This document shows, piece after piece, positions 1 to 5,108 of a DNA stretch of 5,164 nucleotides. The stretch comes from Candidatus Nealsoniibacteriota bacterium. Its GTDB lineage: Bacteria > Patescibacteriota > Minisyncoccia > Minisyncoccales > MHMH01. A model generated the notes under the pieces. It had not been told where the DNA came from. It was given only the letters and a program-made list of their open reading frames with translations, and did no database searches. Position numbers and translations under genes: made by a program. Position 1 is the stretch's first letter; the number at the start of each line of letters is the position of its first letter. The stretch spans positions 1 to 5,164 of the forward strand of contig JACOYG010000032.1 in NCBI GenBank assembly GCA_016181985.1, written 5' to 3'.

Positions 1-214
1 ATCGAATTATTTTTAACGCACCGCTATCCTTGCTTAATTCCTTGAGAACATTAAAGGTTGAGTCGATGGAACCATCGTCAATAAAAATAACCTCGTACTT
101 TTTATGAAGACGATTTAAGGTATCGCTAATTCTTAGAAAAAGATCCTTAATGCTATCTTCTTCATTATAAACGGGAACGACGATTGATACTTCTATTGTT
201 TGTTTGTTTTCCAT
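1..214 (-). CDS. GT2 glycosyltransferase, DPM1/GtrB/ArnC type (N-terminal part only)
   Basis: This is the first 71 codons of a family 2 glycosyltransferase; the rest lies beyond the left edge. The GT-A fold opening is clear: a hydrophobic strand leads into PVYNEE (residues 14-19), then a helix, then YEVIFIDDGSIDST (40-53), whose Asp-Asp-Gly (46-48) binds the nucleotide-sugar and metal. This spacing and wording match the dolichol/undecaprenyl-phosphate sugar transferases (DPM1, GtrB, ArnC), which load a sugar from a nucleotide donor onto a polyprenyl phosphate at the cytoplasmic membrane face. Whether it carries the C-terminal membrane helices of GtrB/ArnC cannot be seen. The ATG at 214 follows the stop of the upstream gene by four bases, with no Shine-Dalgarno sequence, so translation is probably coupled. 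The operon also encodes a small EamA-type membrane protein, which fits a role in lipid-linked sugar export. The family is secure; acceptor and sugar are unknown. Confidence 0.85.
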   Translation of the reverse strand, partial: MENKQTIEVSIVVPVYNEEDSIKDLFLRISDTLNRLHKKYEVIFIDDGSIDSTFNVLKELSKDSGALKIIR

Positions 215-218
215 AATT

Positions 219-1826
219 TTAAAAACGCCCAAGCGAATACTCTGCTTCTCCCCGGATTAATTCTCCTTTCGCCATTAATCTTCCGGGAGAATTAACTAAA
301 TTATTATTAAAATATTTAGAACTCGGCGTATACGCCGGCTCAAAGATACCCCCGATATGACCCTTGTCGAAAACTCCCGCGGAGAATCTGTCTTTTATTA
401 GCACATTATTATCAATATTAAAAGACCGTTCAAAATAAAAAGACGATGGATTTTTCCGTGAAATAAGAAGATTTCTCAGCGCTGATTTCATAAAAACCGT
501 AAAATACGGCGCAAATTGTCCCAGGCCAAGCAGGATTCGCAATACAACAAACCTGAATGTAGTCGGACGATGCTCGGCCGCTTTCTGCAACCGGCCTTTG
601 ATTAAAATATTCTTATTATCTTGAGAAATAATTATTTCGTTTTGTCCGGAAATCCAGGAAGAGCTGTATGATTTTTCTTTTCGCCTTAATAAAATTCCGG
701 AATTATAAATGCTGATTTTTTCTAATCTATCGTAGCAATAAAAGGCGCCGCCTTTTTGGCAATTGACGATGCAGTAAAGAGCGGGGCTGCTTTTTATTAA
801 AAACCCGGCTCGAGGAAAATACTTGTCATTAAAAGAAAATGACGGCAGATTCCCGGCCGAATCTTCATTAAAGGGGTTCCTTTTTTTGAATTGCAAGCTG
901 GCCTCTAAGTAATTATAGCCATTTTGAATAAGATACCTGTCATCCATCGTTTCCGGATGAGTAATGCAATTATTTCTAATGCTCTCTCGCAAGACAGAAC
1001 TCATTTTGCCGGCTAAGAATGAAAAATTCGCCAAAATTTCGATACCGGAAGGAATAATATAAGATGTATTGCGGCTGCCGTAAATTCCTCCGGCGCTGCC
1101 GTCTGGATGAATAAAATTCGAAAGGAAATCCAGTCCCTTTTCTAAAATAGGGAGGACATCTCCGTTTTTTGATTTTAGATAGTACTTTGCCAGATAATCA
1201 AGCGTGAGCGAGAGATAACCTATGTCCGCTCCGCCATATTCTGAAAACCACCCCTCTTCATTCTGATTTTTTTTAAAAAATTCAACTAATTTTTTACATT
1301 CTTTTTCGTATTTTTCCTCTCCGGTCAGAAGGAAAATATTATACAGAGCGGCTAAAGCTCCGGCATTTTGATTAAGCGCCTGGCTGTCTCTTTTTCCCAA
1401 TAGCCAATCCCCCGCCTTTTTCAGGCCGGCAATTATTTCCTTCCTTGTTTCCATGTCCGGCAATAAAATCAGGGTTTCCGAGATAGCGTAGCTGGAAAAA
1501 GCGGTAGCGACAAAGCTTTTTTCGTGAGGATACCACTCATTGAAGGAACCGTCTTTTCCCTGAATCTTCAGCCAAAAATTTAATCCTCCCTTAATCCATT
1601 CTTTAGTATCATCTTTTTTAAAAAAAGGACTTTCACTGTCAAGATAAGACAGGGCTAAAATTAAAACTCCCTCCTGAAGGCGAGCTGACGGAATATCAAT
1701 AATCTTGTAGTGCCAAAAATTACGGTCAAAGCATCCAAAAGAAGAGGAATATTTATTTCTGTTGCAGTTGGAGATTATTCGAGGCAAGCAATTCAGAATA
1801 GTTTTTTTATAAATATCAGTTGTCAA
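219..1826 (-). CDS. Alpha/alpha-toroid plus beta-domain protein, heparinase II/III-like layout
   Basis: This is a 535-residue protein of uncertain function. Residues about 40-310 are helical repeats with glycine-aromatic turns: QGKDGSF (89-95), QNEEGWF (188-194) and HPDGSAGG (240-247). Conserved-looking patches are GCFDRNFWHYK (31-41), SEYGGADIGYL (195-205) and YGSRNTSY (249-256). This suggests an (alpha/alpha) barrel as in polysaccharide lyases, glycoside hydrolases and terpene cyclases. Residues about 335-535 look beta-rich, and FERSFNIDNNVLIKDRF (465-481) recalls the beta-sandwich of heparinase II/III proteins. I see no signal peptide or clear membrane helix, so it may be cytoplasmic and act on a glycan precursor; lyase activity is not shown. 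The best start is TTG at 1826, overlapping the nitroreductase stop by 11 bases with no Shine-Dalgarno sequence. The first internal ATG is codon 125, too far in. Its place between nitroreductase and glycosyltransferase genes supports a glycan role. An isoprenoid-cyclase-like toroid is an alternative. Confidence 0.7.
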   Translation of the reverse strand: MTTDIYKKTILNCLPRIISNCNRNKYSSSFGCFDRNFWHYKIIDIPSARLQEGVLILALSYLDSESPFFKKDDTKEWIKGGLNFWLKIQGKDGSFNEWYPHEKSFVATAFSSYAISETLILLPDMETRKEIIAGLKKAGDWLLGKRDSQALNQNAGALAALYNIFLLTGEEKYEKECKKLVEFFKKNQNEEGWFSEYGGADIGYLSLTLDYLAKYYLKSKNGDVLPILEKGLDFLSNFIHPDGSAGGIYGSRNTSYIIPSGIEILANFSFLAGKMSSVLRESIRNNCITHPETMDDRYLIQNGYNYLEASLQFKKRNPFNEDSAGNLPSFSFNDKYFPRAGFLIKSSPALYCIVNCQKGGAFYCYDRLEKISIYNSGILLRRKEKSYSSSWISGQNEIIISQDNKNILIKGRLQKAAEHRPTTFRFVVLRILLGLGQFAPYFTVFMKSALRNLLISRKNPSSFYFERSFNIDNNVLIKDRFSAGVFDKGHIGGIFEPAYTPSSKYFNNNLVNSPGRLMAKGELIRGEAEYSLGRF

Positions 1827-2472
1827 ATTTTTTTACGAATTTTTTATCAACGAATTTATTCAAAAATCTTTTTTTAAACTTGGACGGCAGAGAGAAGTAA
1901 AATTTCCTGGCAATTCTGTACAAAAATAATCTAGCCGTATTTTTATTTTCCTGCGGAAATTCTGAGCTAAAAACATTATAATTAATCAATTTTTCCAGGG
2001 GGTGAAGCCGAGCAATTTCAATCGGTTCTCTTTCTTTGTAGCCGAGTAAAACATAAGCTATAGGAGAAAATGTCGGCGGTATTTTAAAAATTTTCCTTAA
2101 CTTTCCCATCGGCGGCAAGTCGCAAATCCAACTGGCGCCAAGACCCAAGCAAGCGGCCGATAACAGCATATTTTGAATAGCGGCTGCGGCAGATTGAATA
2201 TGATCTTGGTATTCAATATTTTTAGTCTGGTTATCGTAAATTACTAAAATCCCGACGGGCGCATTTTTAATGATGACTGCTCCGCCGTCATCCACTATTT
2301 TTTCTTTGATTTTTTGATCGTCAACGATAATAAATCTCCAACCCTGTATATTGCAGGCGGAAGGAGCCCAAACGGCAGCTTCAATAATCTTCTTTATTAA
2401 ATCTTCCGGAACGCTATCCGGCTTAAAACGCCGAATACTCCTTCTTTTTCTTATGACTTCCATTAAATCCAT
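1816..2472 (-). CDS. Nitroreductase-family FMN flavoprotein with basic C-terminal tail
   Basis: This is a 218-residue protein of the nitroreductase superfamily, homodimeric FMN enzymes that use NAD(P)H or another donor to reduce varied substrates. Typical marks are RRSIRRF (10-16) and APSACNIQGWRF (36-47), which contact FMN phosphate and ring. The dimer-core helix follows around AAAAIQNMLLSAACLGLGASW (95-115), then LLGYKEREP (142-150). The family body ends near residue 168. About 50 further residues are rich in Lys, Arg, Phe and Tyr and could lie on a membrane surface. I chose ATG at 2472, one base after the upstream stop (TAA-T-ATG), because it gives the usual family N-terminus; ATG at 2463 is also possible. 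A longer reading to 2583 adds 37 residues translated from the neighbouring gene and is rejected. No Shine-Dalgarno sequence is visible, so reinitiation is likely. The substrate is unknown; in this operon it may be a sugar or lipid intermediate. Confidence 0.88.
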   Translation of the reverse strand: MDLMEVIRKRRSIRRFKPDSVPEDLIKKIIEAAVWAPSACNIQGWRFIIVDDQKIKEKIVDDGGAVIIKNAPVGILVIYDNQTKNIEYQDHIQSAAAAIQNMLLSAACLGLGASWICDLPPMGKLRKIFKIPPTFSPIAYVLLGYKEREPIEIARLHPLEKLINYNVFSSEFPQENKNTARLFLYRIARKFYFSLPSKFKKRFLNKFVDKKFVKKFDN

Positions 2473-2473
2473 A

Positions 2474-2851
2474 TTATTTAGTTGCCAATAAAAAGATGCC
2501 GAAAATAATAACAACGATTCCTGAAATTTGAGGCCAAGAAAGAGTTTCTTTAAAGAAAAGCCAGGATGCCAAAGAAACAACAATAATTCCCGAACTTACG
2601 AAAATCGGATAAATAACGCTTAACTGAAATTTAGACAAAGAGAAAAGATAAAATAAAAAACTTATCACAAATATAACGGCGCCTATCATCAGCGGGCCGT
2701 TTTGAAAAATTTTAAATATTAAAGATAATAAATTGGCAAAAGAAAAATCCAACTTGCCAAGAGTTGAAATGCCCCTCTTAAAAAGAAGCTGGGCAATGGA
2801 TGCGGTGATGATGGGTATTACTAAAATTAAGTAAGATTGGGGCGTGCCCAT
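2474..2851 (-). CDS. Small four-helix EamA/SMR-type membrane protein, possible lipid-sugar flippase subunit
   Basis: This is a 125-residue integral membrane protein of the drug/metabolite transporter superfamily. Four hydrophobic segments are visible at about residues 7-24, 53-72, 78-99 and 107-123. The final part reads like the end of an EamA half: VIYPIFVSSG (79-88), then WLFFKETLSWPQISG (97-111), with the Lys-Glu-Thr loop typical of the family. Its length matches ArnE/ArnF and SMR proteins, which work as dimers. ArnE/ArnF move undecaprenyl-phosphate-aminoarabinose across the inner membrane. It is the first gene of the operon that ends in a DPM1/GtrB-type glycosyltransferase, so a similar flippase role is a reasonable inference; small-molecule export is the alternative. 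ATG at 2851 is the only sensible start because an in-frame stop lies at 2878-2876. No Shine-Dalgarno sequence precedes it, and the predicted transcription start falls at or beside this ATG. Confidence 0.85.
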   Translation of the reverse strand: MGTPQSYLILVIPIITASIAQLLFKRGISTLGKLDFSFANLLSLIFKIFQNGPLMIGAVIFVISFLFYLFSLSKFQLSVIYPIFVSSGIIVVSLASWLFFKETLSWPQISGIVVIIFGIFLLATK

Positions 2852-2857
2852 ATAATA

Positions 2858-2886
2858 TTCATAGCAAAAATCGAGCTATTACGCAA
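2858..2886 (-). promoter_or_regulatory. Putative extended -10 promoter for the envelope operon, giving a leaderless mRNA
   Basis: Read on the minus strand, TTGCGT (2886-2881) is followed after 17 bases by TATGAA (2863-2858), which is preceded by TGC and so forms an extended -10 (TGnTATGAA). The -35 matches the sigma-70 consensus at three positions and the -10 at four. Transcription would start about seven bases downstream, at 2852-2851, which is the first base of the transporter ATG. A leaderless message would explain the missing Shine-Dalgarno sequence. The match is moderate and untested. Confidence 0.4.
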
Positions 2887-2907
2887 GGGTCTTAACTAGC
2901 CCCCGCA

Positions 2908-2935
2908 TTGACTTTTTCAACTGATACGGTAAGCT
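2908..2935 (+). promoter_or_regulatory. Weak candidate promoter for the desulforedoxin/TIM-barrel operon
   Basis: TTGACT (2908-2913) is a good -35 match. Sixteen bases later comes TAAGCT (2930-2935), a poor -10 with three of six matches. This would give a 5' leader of about 28 bases carrying the Shine-Dalgarno sequence. The promoter must lie in this short divergent region, but the exact -10 is not convincing; another sigma factor or an activator may be used. Confidence 0.3.
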
Positions 2936-2957
2936 TTTTAGGGAACAAAATAACGAA

Positions 2958-2963
2958 AAGGAG
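2958..2963 (+). promoter_or_regulatory. Shine-Dalgarno AAGGAG that supports the GTG start at 2970
   Basis: AAGGAG lies six bases before GTG at 2970. An overlapping ATG at 2968 (ATGTG) would have only four bases of spacing and opens a 14-codon dead-end frame, so the GTG is the start of the real gene. Confidence 0.8.
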
Positions 2964-2969
2964 TGTCAT

Positions 2970-3284
2970 GTGGCAGAGGAAAACCCGGAAGCTAAAGAAA
3001 GAAAAAGGATAATTGAGGTACTAAAGACAATGCCGGAAGGATTTAAGGTAGATGGCATCGAAAAAAATACCGTCATCGCCGAGATTGAGGCCGGAGCCGG
3101 AGAAGAATTTATTGCCATTATAGGCGGGGCCTCTCCAAGTGGAGGCAATAAGCTGGGGAAACGATACTTGTGCGTGAATTGTAAAACCGAAGTGCTGGCA
3201 ACCAAAGCCGGAGAAGGAAAAATAGGGTGCTGTGGCCAGCCCATGTTCGTTAAAGAGCCCCAACCGATCCCGAGCTCGGACTGA
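2970..3284 (+). CDS. Desulforedoxin-type iron (or zinc) knuckle protein with unassigned N-terminal domain
   Basis: This is a 104-residue soluble protein. Its C-terminal part (about 64-97) has the desulforedoxin / desulfoferrodoxin N-terminal pattern: YLCVNCKTE with Cys68 and Cys71, a glycine-rich turn, then GCCGQPM with adjacent Cys87 and Cys88. In desulforedoxin these four cysteines hold one Fe(SCys)4 centre used for electron transfer; Zn binding is an alternative. True desulforedoxin is about 37 residues. Here about 63 residues precede it: a charged helix (5-20), then a probable beta segment with IEAGAGEEFIAIIGGASPSGG (39-59), which I do not recognise. The desulfoferrodoxin C-terminal superoxide-reductase domain is absent. 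The start is GTG, backed by a well-spaced Shine-Dalgarno sequence. The downstream TIM-barrel gene starts 11 bases after its stop, so the pair is probably co-transcribed, and this protein may be an electron carrier or metal-bearing partner for it. A role under oxidative stress or anaerobic redox metabolism is inferred only. Confidence 0.75.
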   Translation: MAEENPEAKERKRIIEVLKTMPEGFKVDGIEKNTVIAEIEAGAGEEFIAIIGGASPSGGNKLGKRYLCVNCKTEVLATKAGEGKIGCCGQPMFVKEPQPIPSSD

Positions 3285-3293
3285 AAGGAGGAT
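3284..3293 (+). promoter_or_regulatory. Near-perfect Shine-Dalgarno sequence that fixes the TTG start at 3296
   Basis: AAAGGAGGAT matches the anti-Shine-Dalgarno end of 16S rRNA over almost its full length. Its AGGAGG core (3286-3291) sits four bases before TTG at 3296. It overlaps the last base of the upstream stop codon. The next in-frame ATG, at 3329, is too far away to use this site. Confidence 0.85.
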
Positions 3294-3295
3294 CA

Positions 3296-4048
3296 TTGAA
3301 AACACCATACATCGGAATTACCGGATTTATGACTCGAGATGAAGTACTTCATGTTTTGAAAGTAATCCCTGAAAATACGGGCAGATTGATAATGGTTGGC
3401 GTTCTTGCCAGTCAAAAAACCATTCAAGGTATTCCGAATGGCCGGCCAAACCGCTATCCGGCAGCTCTGAAAATCTCCGATATTTTTCCCAATGATCCGA
3501 GAGTTATAAATTTAATCCACTACAATACCAAAGAACATGATACGCTCGGATATCAGCTCCTCGCTATAACAGAGCTGGGCGGAGATAATTTGCACGGACT
3601 CCAACTCAATATCGCGTGGCCTTCGCCCGATGTCCTAAAGGCTTACAAAAAAGTCCAGCAGACAAAGCAAATCGTTTTGCAAGTCGGCGGCCGCGCTTTC
3701 AAAATGATCGATGATTCGCCGAAACGGCTCGCCGCGAAAGTAGCCGAATATGAAGGAATTATTGACTACGCGCTTTTGGACCCGAGCGGAGGCGAGGGCA
3801 AACCGCTGGACCCGCAGCGTATTCGCGAATATCTTTACACACTTCAGGCGAAAAATCTAAATATCGGCCTTGGGACCGCCGGCGGACTCAGCCCGACAAC
3901 CCTCGGCCTAATTGAGCCGCTCGTGAAAGAATTCCCAAATTTGAGCATTGATGCCGAAGGACTCATCCGAACGCCGGAAGATCATCTGGATCTTAATCTG
4001 GCCAGCGAATATCCCCGCAAAACATTGTTGATGTTCAATAAAAAATAA
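3296..4048 (+). CDS. TIM-barrel protein resembling TrpF but lacking its catalytic cysteine
   Basis: This is a 250-residue protein with eight plausible beta/alpha units. Landmarks resemble phosphoribosylanthranilate isomerase: an N-terminal YIGITGF (5-11) where TrpF has K-I-C-G-I-T, LLDPSGGEGKPLD (160-172) like the LLD...GGxGK segment, TAGGLSP (194-200) like the AGG phosphate-binding turn, and IDAEG (218-222) like the vDvsSG strand. Asp162 aligns with the TrpF general acid, but the catalytic Cys is replaced by Ile6, so ordinary Amadori isomerase activity is doubtful. It is also longer than TrpF (about 200-210 residues). Other patches are PNRYP (51-55), VINLIHYNT (70-78) and LHGLQLNIAWPS (99-110). 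The retained phosphate-site glycines suggest a phosphorylated ligand. No trp genes are nearby; it follows a desulforedoxin-type gene in the same operon. TTG is chosen because of the strong Shine-Dalgarno sequence. I cannot name the reaction; a different phosphosugar enzyme or a BtpA-like barrel is possible. Confidence 0.75.
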   Translation: MKTPYIGITGFMTRDEVLHVLKVIPENTGRLIMVGVLASQKTIQGIPNGRPNRYPAALKISDIFPNDPRVINLIHYNTKEHDTLGYQLLAITELGGDNLHGLQLNIAWPSPDVLKAYKKVQQTKQIVLQVGGRAFKMIDDSPKRLAAKVAEYEGIIDYALLDPSGGEGKPLDPQRIREYLYTLQAKNLNIGLGTAGGLSPTTLGLIEPLVKEFPNLSIDAEGLIRTPEDHLDLNLASEYPRKTLLMFNKK

Positions 4049-4051
4049 AAC

Positions 4052-4086
4052 AAAAATGCCTCCGTTATTTAACGAAGGCATTTTTT
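4052..4086. terminator. Bidirectional rho-independent terminator between convergent operons
   Basis: A 15-bp stem (4052-4066 with 4071-4085) closes an ATTT loop. The ten-pair core ATGCCTCCGT-like arm is flanked by A on the left and T on the right, so each strand's transcript ends in a U tract. On the plus strand there is one C-A mismatch (4062/4075); on the minus strand the same position is a G-U wobble, so the hairpin is intact there. It begins four bases after the TIM-barrel stop and lies just past the HD-protein stop at 4088. Confidence 0.92.
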
Positions 4087-4087
4087 C

Positions 4088-4654
4088 TTATATTTGATCG
4101 AACGTTTCCTCTGGTGAAAAAGACTCTATCGCCTCAATATATGTTAGTTCAAACTGCGAAGCAAGATAGTCATCTACCTCGCTGCACTCTCCAGCAACCA
4201 AGCGGGCTCCCTCGATGTAGTCTAAACATTTTTGCTTGCTCCAGCTTACCGGAGGATCGGCAAGTGACCTCACGTTGACTATTTGATCCGCAAGCTTTAC
4301 TCGTTTAATGCTTGCGCTTTCCGAACGCACGCGTTCCGCCTGGCGAGCCTTACGAATAAGAAGAGGAAGTCCCTTAAAGTCCGGCGGGTCAGTCACGCCG
4401 TCAACGATCTTTGCCACTTCTGAACCAAAAAGCTTTTCAATTTCTGCTAACGTCGTAGACGTATCTTCAACAAGGTCATGCAGCCATGCCGTCGCAATTT
4501 CCTCGTCGCTGCCGCCGGAATCACTTACTATTTTCGCCACTTCTTGCGGGTGAATTATAAATGGCAGAAGATGAGCCTTATGCTCGCGGAACTGCCCGGC
4601 ATGTTTCTTTTCCGCGAATTCTCGCGCCCTATCTATTAATCCCAATCCTGACAT
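4088..4654 (-). CDS. Small stand-alone HD hydrolase, Mesh1/RelA-SpoT hydrolase type (predicted (p)ppGpp hydrolase)
   Basis: This is a 188-residue soluble protein matching the hydrolase domain of Rel/SpoT and the stand-alone small alarmone hydrolases (about 180-200 residues). The metal and active-site set is complete: HAGQFR (18-23), FIIHP with His35, AWLHDLVEDT with His59, Asp60, Glu63 and Asp64, FGSEVAKIVDGVTD (76-89), and KLADQIVNV with Asp123 and Asn127. In the family, Mn2+ held by the HD residues removes the 3'-pyrophosphate of (p)ppGpp; Mesh1-type proteins can also act on NADPH. There is no synthetase, TGS or ACT domain, so it only degrades. ATG at 4654 has a perfect Shine-Dalgarno sequence (4661-4670, six bases away). 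It is the second gene of an operon, 14 bases after the DUF4097-like gene, and ends at the shared terminator. Family confidence is high; the true substrate is inferred. Confidence 0.9.
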   Translation of the reverse strand: MSGLGLIDRAREFAEKKHAGQFREHKAHLLPFIIHPQEVAKIVSDSGGSDEEIATAWLHDLVEDTSTTLAEIEKLFGSEVAKIVDGVTDPPDFKGLPLLIRKARQAERVRSESASIKRVKLADQIVNVRSLADPPVSWSKQKCLDYIEGARLVAGECSEVDDYLASQFELTYIEAIESFSPEETFDQI

Positions 4655-4660
4655 TATCCG

Positions 4661-4670
4661 CCTCCTTTCT
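4661..4670 (-). promoter_or_regulatory. Full-length Shine-Dalgarno sequence of the HD hydrolase gene
   Basis: On the minus strand this reads AGAAAGGAGG, a ten-base match to the 16S anti-Shine-Dalgarno end, six bases before the ATG at 4654. It overlaps the TAG stop of the preceding gene by two bases, so the hydrolase is likely translated strongly in its own right. Confidence 0.85.
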
Positions 4671-5049
4671 AATCAATTTCATGACAGACGCGGATGCCTT
4701 CATCCACTGCAGTACTGCCGGAAATGCTGTGAGTATAAACCGAAGCTCCCCTAGGAACCCCGACCGCAATCTTGGTCTTAGCTTTGGCGGCATGCCCGTG
4801 ATTATGCCTACTATCGATTCGCATAGTATTAAGTAAACTACCGTAGCCTCCCTCTATAACGACCGTGTCGTTGCCTGGCCGCCGACTGACACAAATTTCT
4901 AACAACTCGTAAGTTGGCCCGACAATATTCACTACGACTACATTGTCATCGCCGCGAGAATTTACCTCCACGCGGATATCACCATCGACATTCCTGACTT
5001 CAAGATTTCGAGCTTCAAAAATTCCCCTAAGCTTAACATTTTGGGGCAT
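4669..5049 (-). CDS. Short DUF4097-like beta-repeat protein
   Basis: This 126-residue protein has no signal peptide and no membrane helix. Its pattern is repeated short beta strands: LEVRNVDGDIRVEV (16-29), DNVVVVNIVG (35-44), DTVVIEGGYGS (61-71) and KIAVGVPRGASVYTHSISGS (93-112). The VPRGASV...SISG segment is typical of the DUF4097 / putative-adhesin family, in which sheets stack into a right-handed beta-helix or prism. Most members are longer (about 200-300 residues) and often follow a membrane anchor; this one is a short, soluble, single-domain version. A His-rich turn, RHNHGH (81-86), might bind metal. I chose ATG at 5049 over the adjacent in-frame TTG at 5052 because the AGGAGG (5059-5054) is only one base from the TTG but four from the ATG. 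It is first in an operon with an HD alarmone hydrolase. Its function is unknown; a scaffold or sensor role is only conjecture. Confidence 0.65.
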   Translation of the reverse strand: MPQNVKLRGIFEARNLEVRNVDGDIRVEVNSRGDDNVVVVNIVGPTYELLEICVSRRPGNDTVVIEGGYGSLLNTMRIDSRHNHGHAAKAKTKIAVGVPRGASVYTHSISGSTAVDEGIRVCHEID

Positions 5050-5053
5050 CAAT

Positions 5054-5059
5054 CCTCCT
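5054..5059 (-). promoter_or_regulatory. Shine-Dalgarno AGGAGG that selects ATG 5049 over TTG 5052
   Basis: On the minus strand AAAAGGAGGA precedes TTGATG. Spacing from AGGAGG is one base to the TTG and four to the ATG, which favours the ATG. Confidence 0.8.
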
Positions 5060-5108
5060 TTTCAAGGTTCAGTTTGATGGCACCAAGTCACTCCAGTACT
5101 CCACAACG

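Noticed and set aside
2473..2583. A 37-residue N-terminal extension of the nitroreductase reading frame
   Set aside because: It overlaps the coding sequence of the membrane-protein gene, has no family similarity, and the ATG at 2472 gives the standard nitroreductase N-terminus directly after the upstream stop.
2852..2969. A riboswitch or small RNA in the divergent intergenic region
   Set aside because: Only 118 bases are available, I see no stable extended stem or known riboswitch core, and predicted leaders on both sides are very short.
2968..3012. A 14-codon frame from the ATG that overlaps the GTG start (ATGTG), as a possible leader peptide
   Set aside because: It has shorter spacing to the same Shine-Dalgarno sequence and lies almost wholly inside the real gene, so attenuation is unlikely; chance overlap is simpler.
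2966..3308. Two minus-strand open frames opposite the desulforedoxin-type gene
   Set aside because: They have no recognisable motifs, overlap each other, and lie opposite a gene with a clear Cys4 motif and good Shine-Dalgarno sequence; they are antisense shadows.
3296..4048. Annotation as a true phosphoribosylanthranilate isomerase (trpF)
   Set aside because: The catalytic cysteine position is Ile6, the protein is about 45 residues longer than TrpF, and no tryptophan genes are near.
4308..4836. Two plus-strand open frames opposite the HD hydrolase and DUF4097-like genes
   Set aside because: Composition is low-complexity Ser/Arg-rich typical of antisense reading, with no ribosome site, and the opposite strand has well-supported genes.
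4088..5049. A toxin-antitoxin pair with the HD hydrolase as antitoxin to a toxic alarmone synthetase
   Set aside because: The partner gene shows beta-repeat DUF4097-like features and none of the synthetase motifs, so there is no toxin to pair with.
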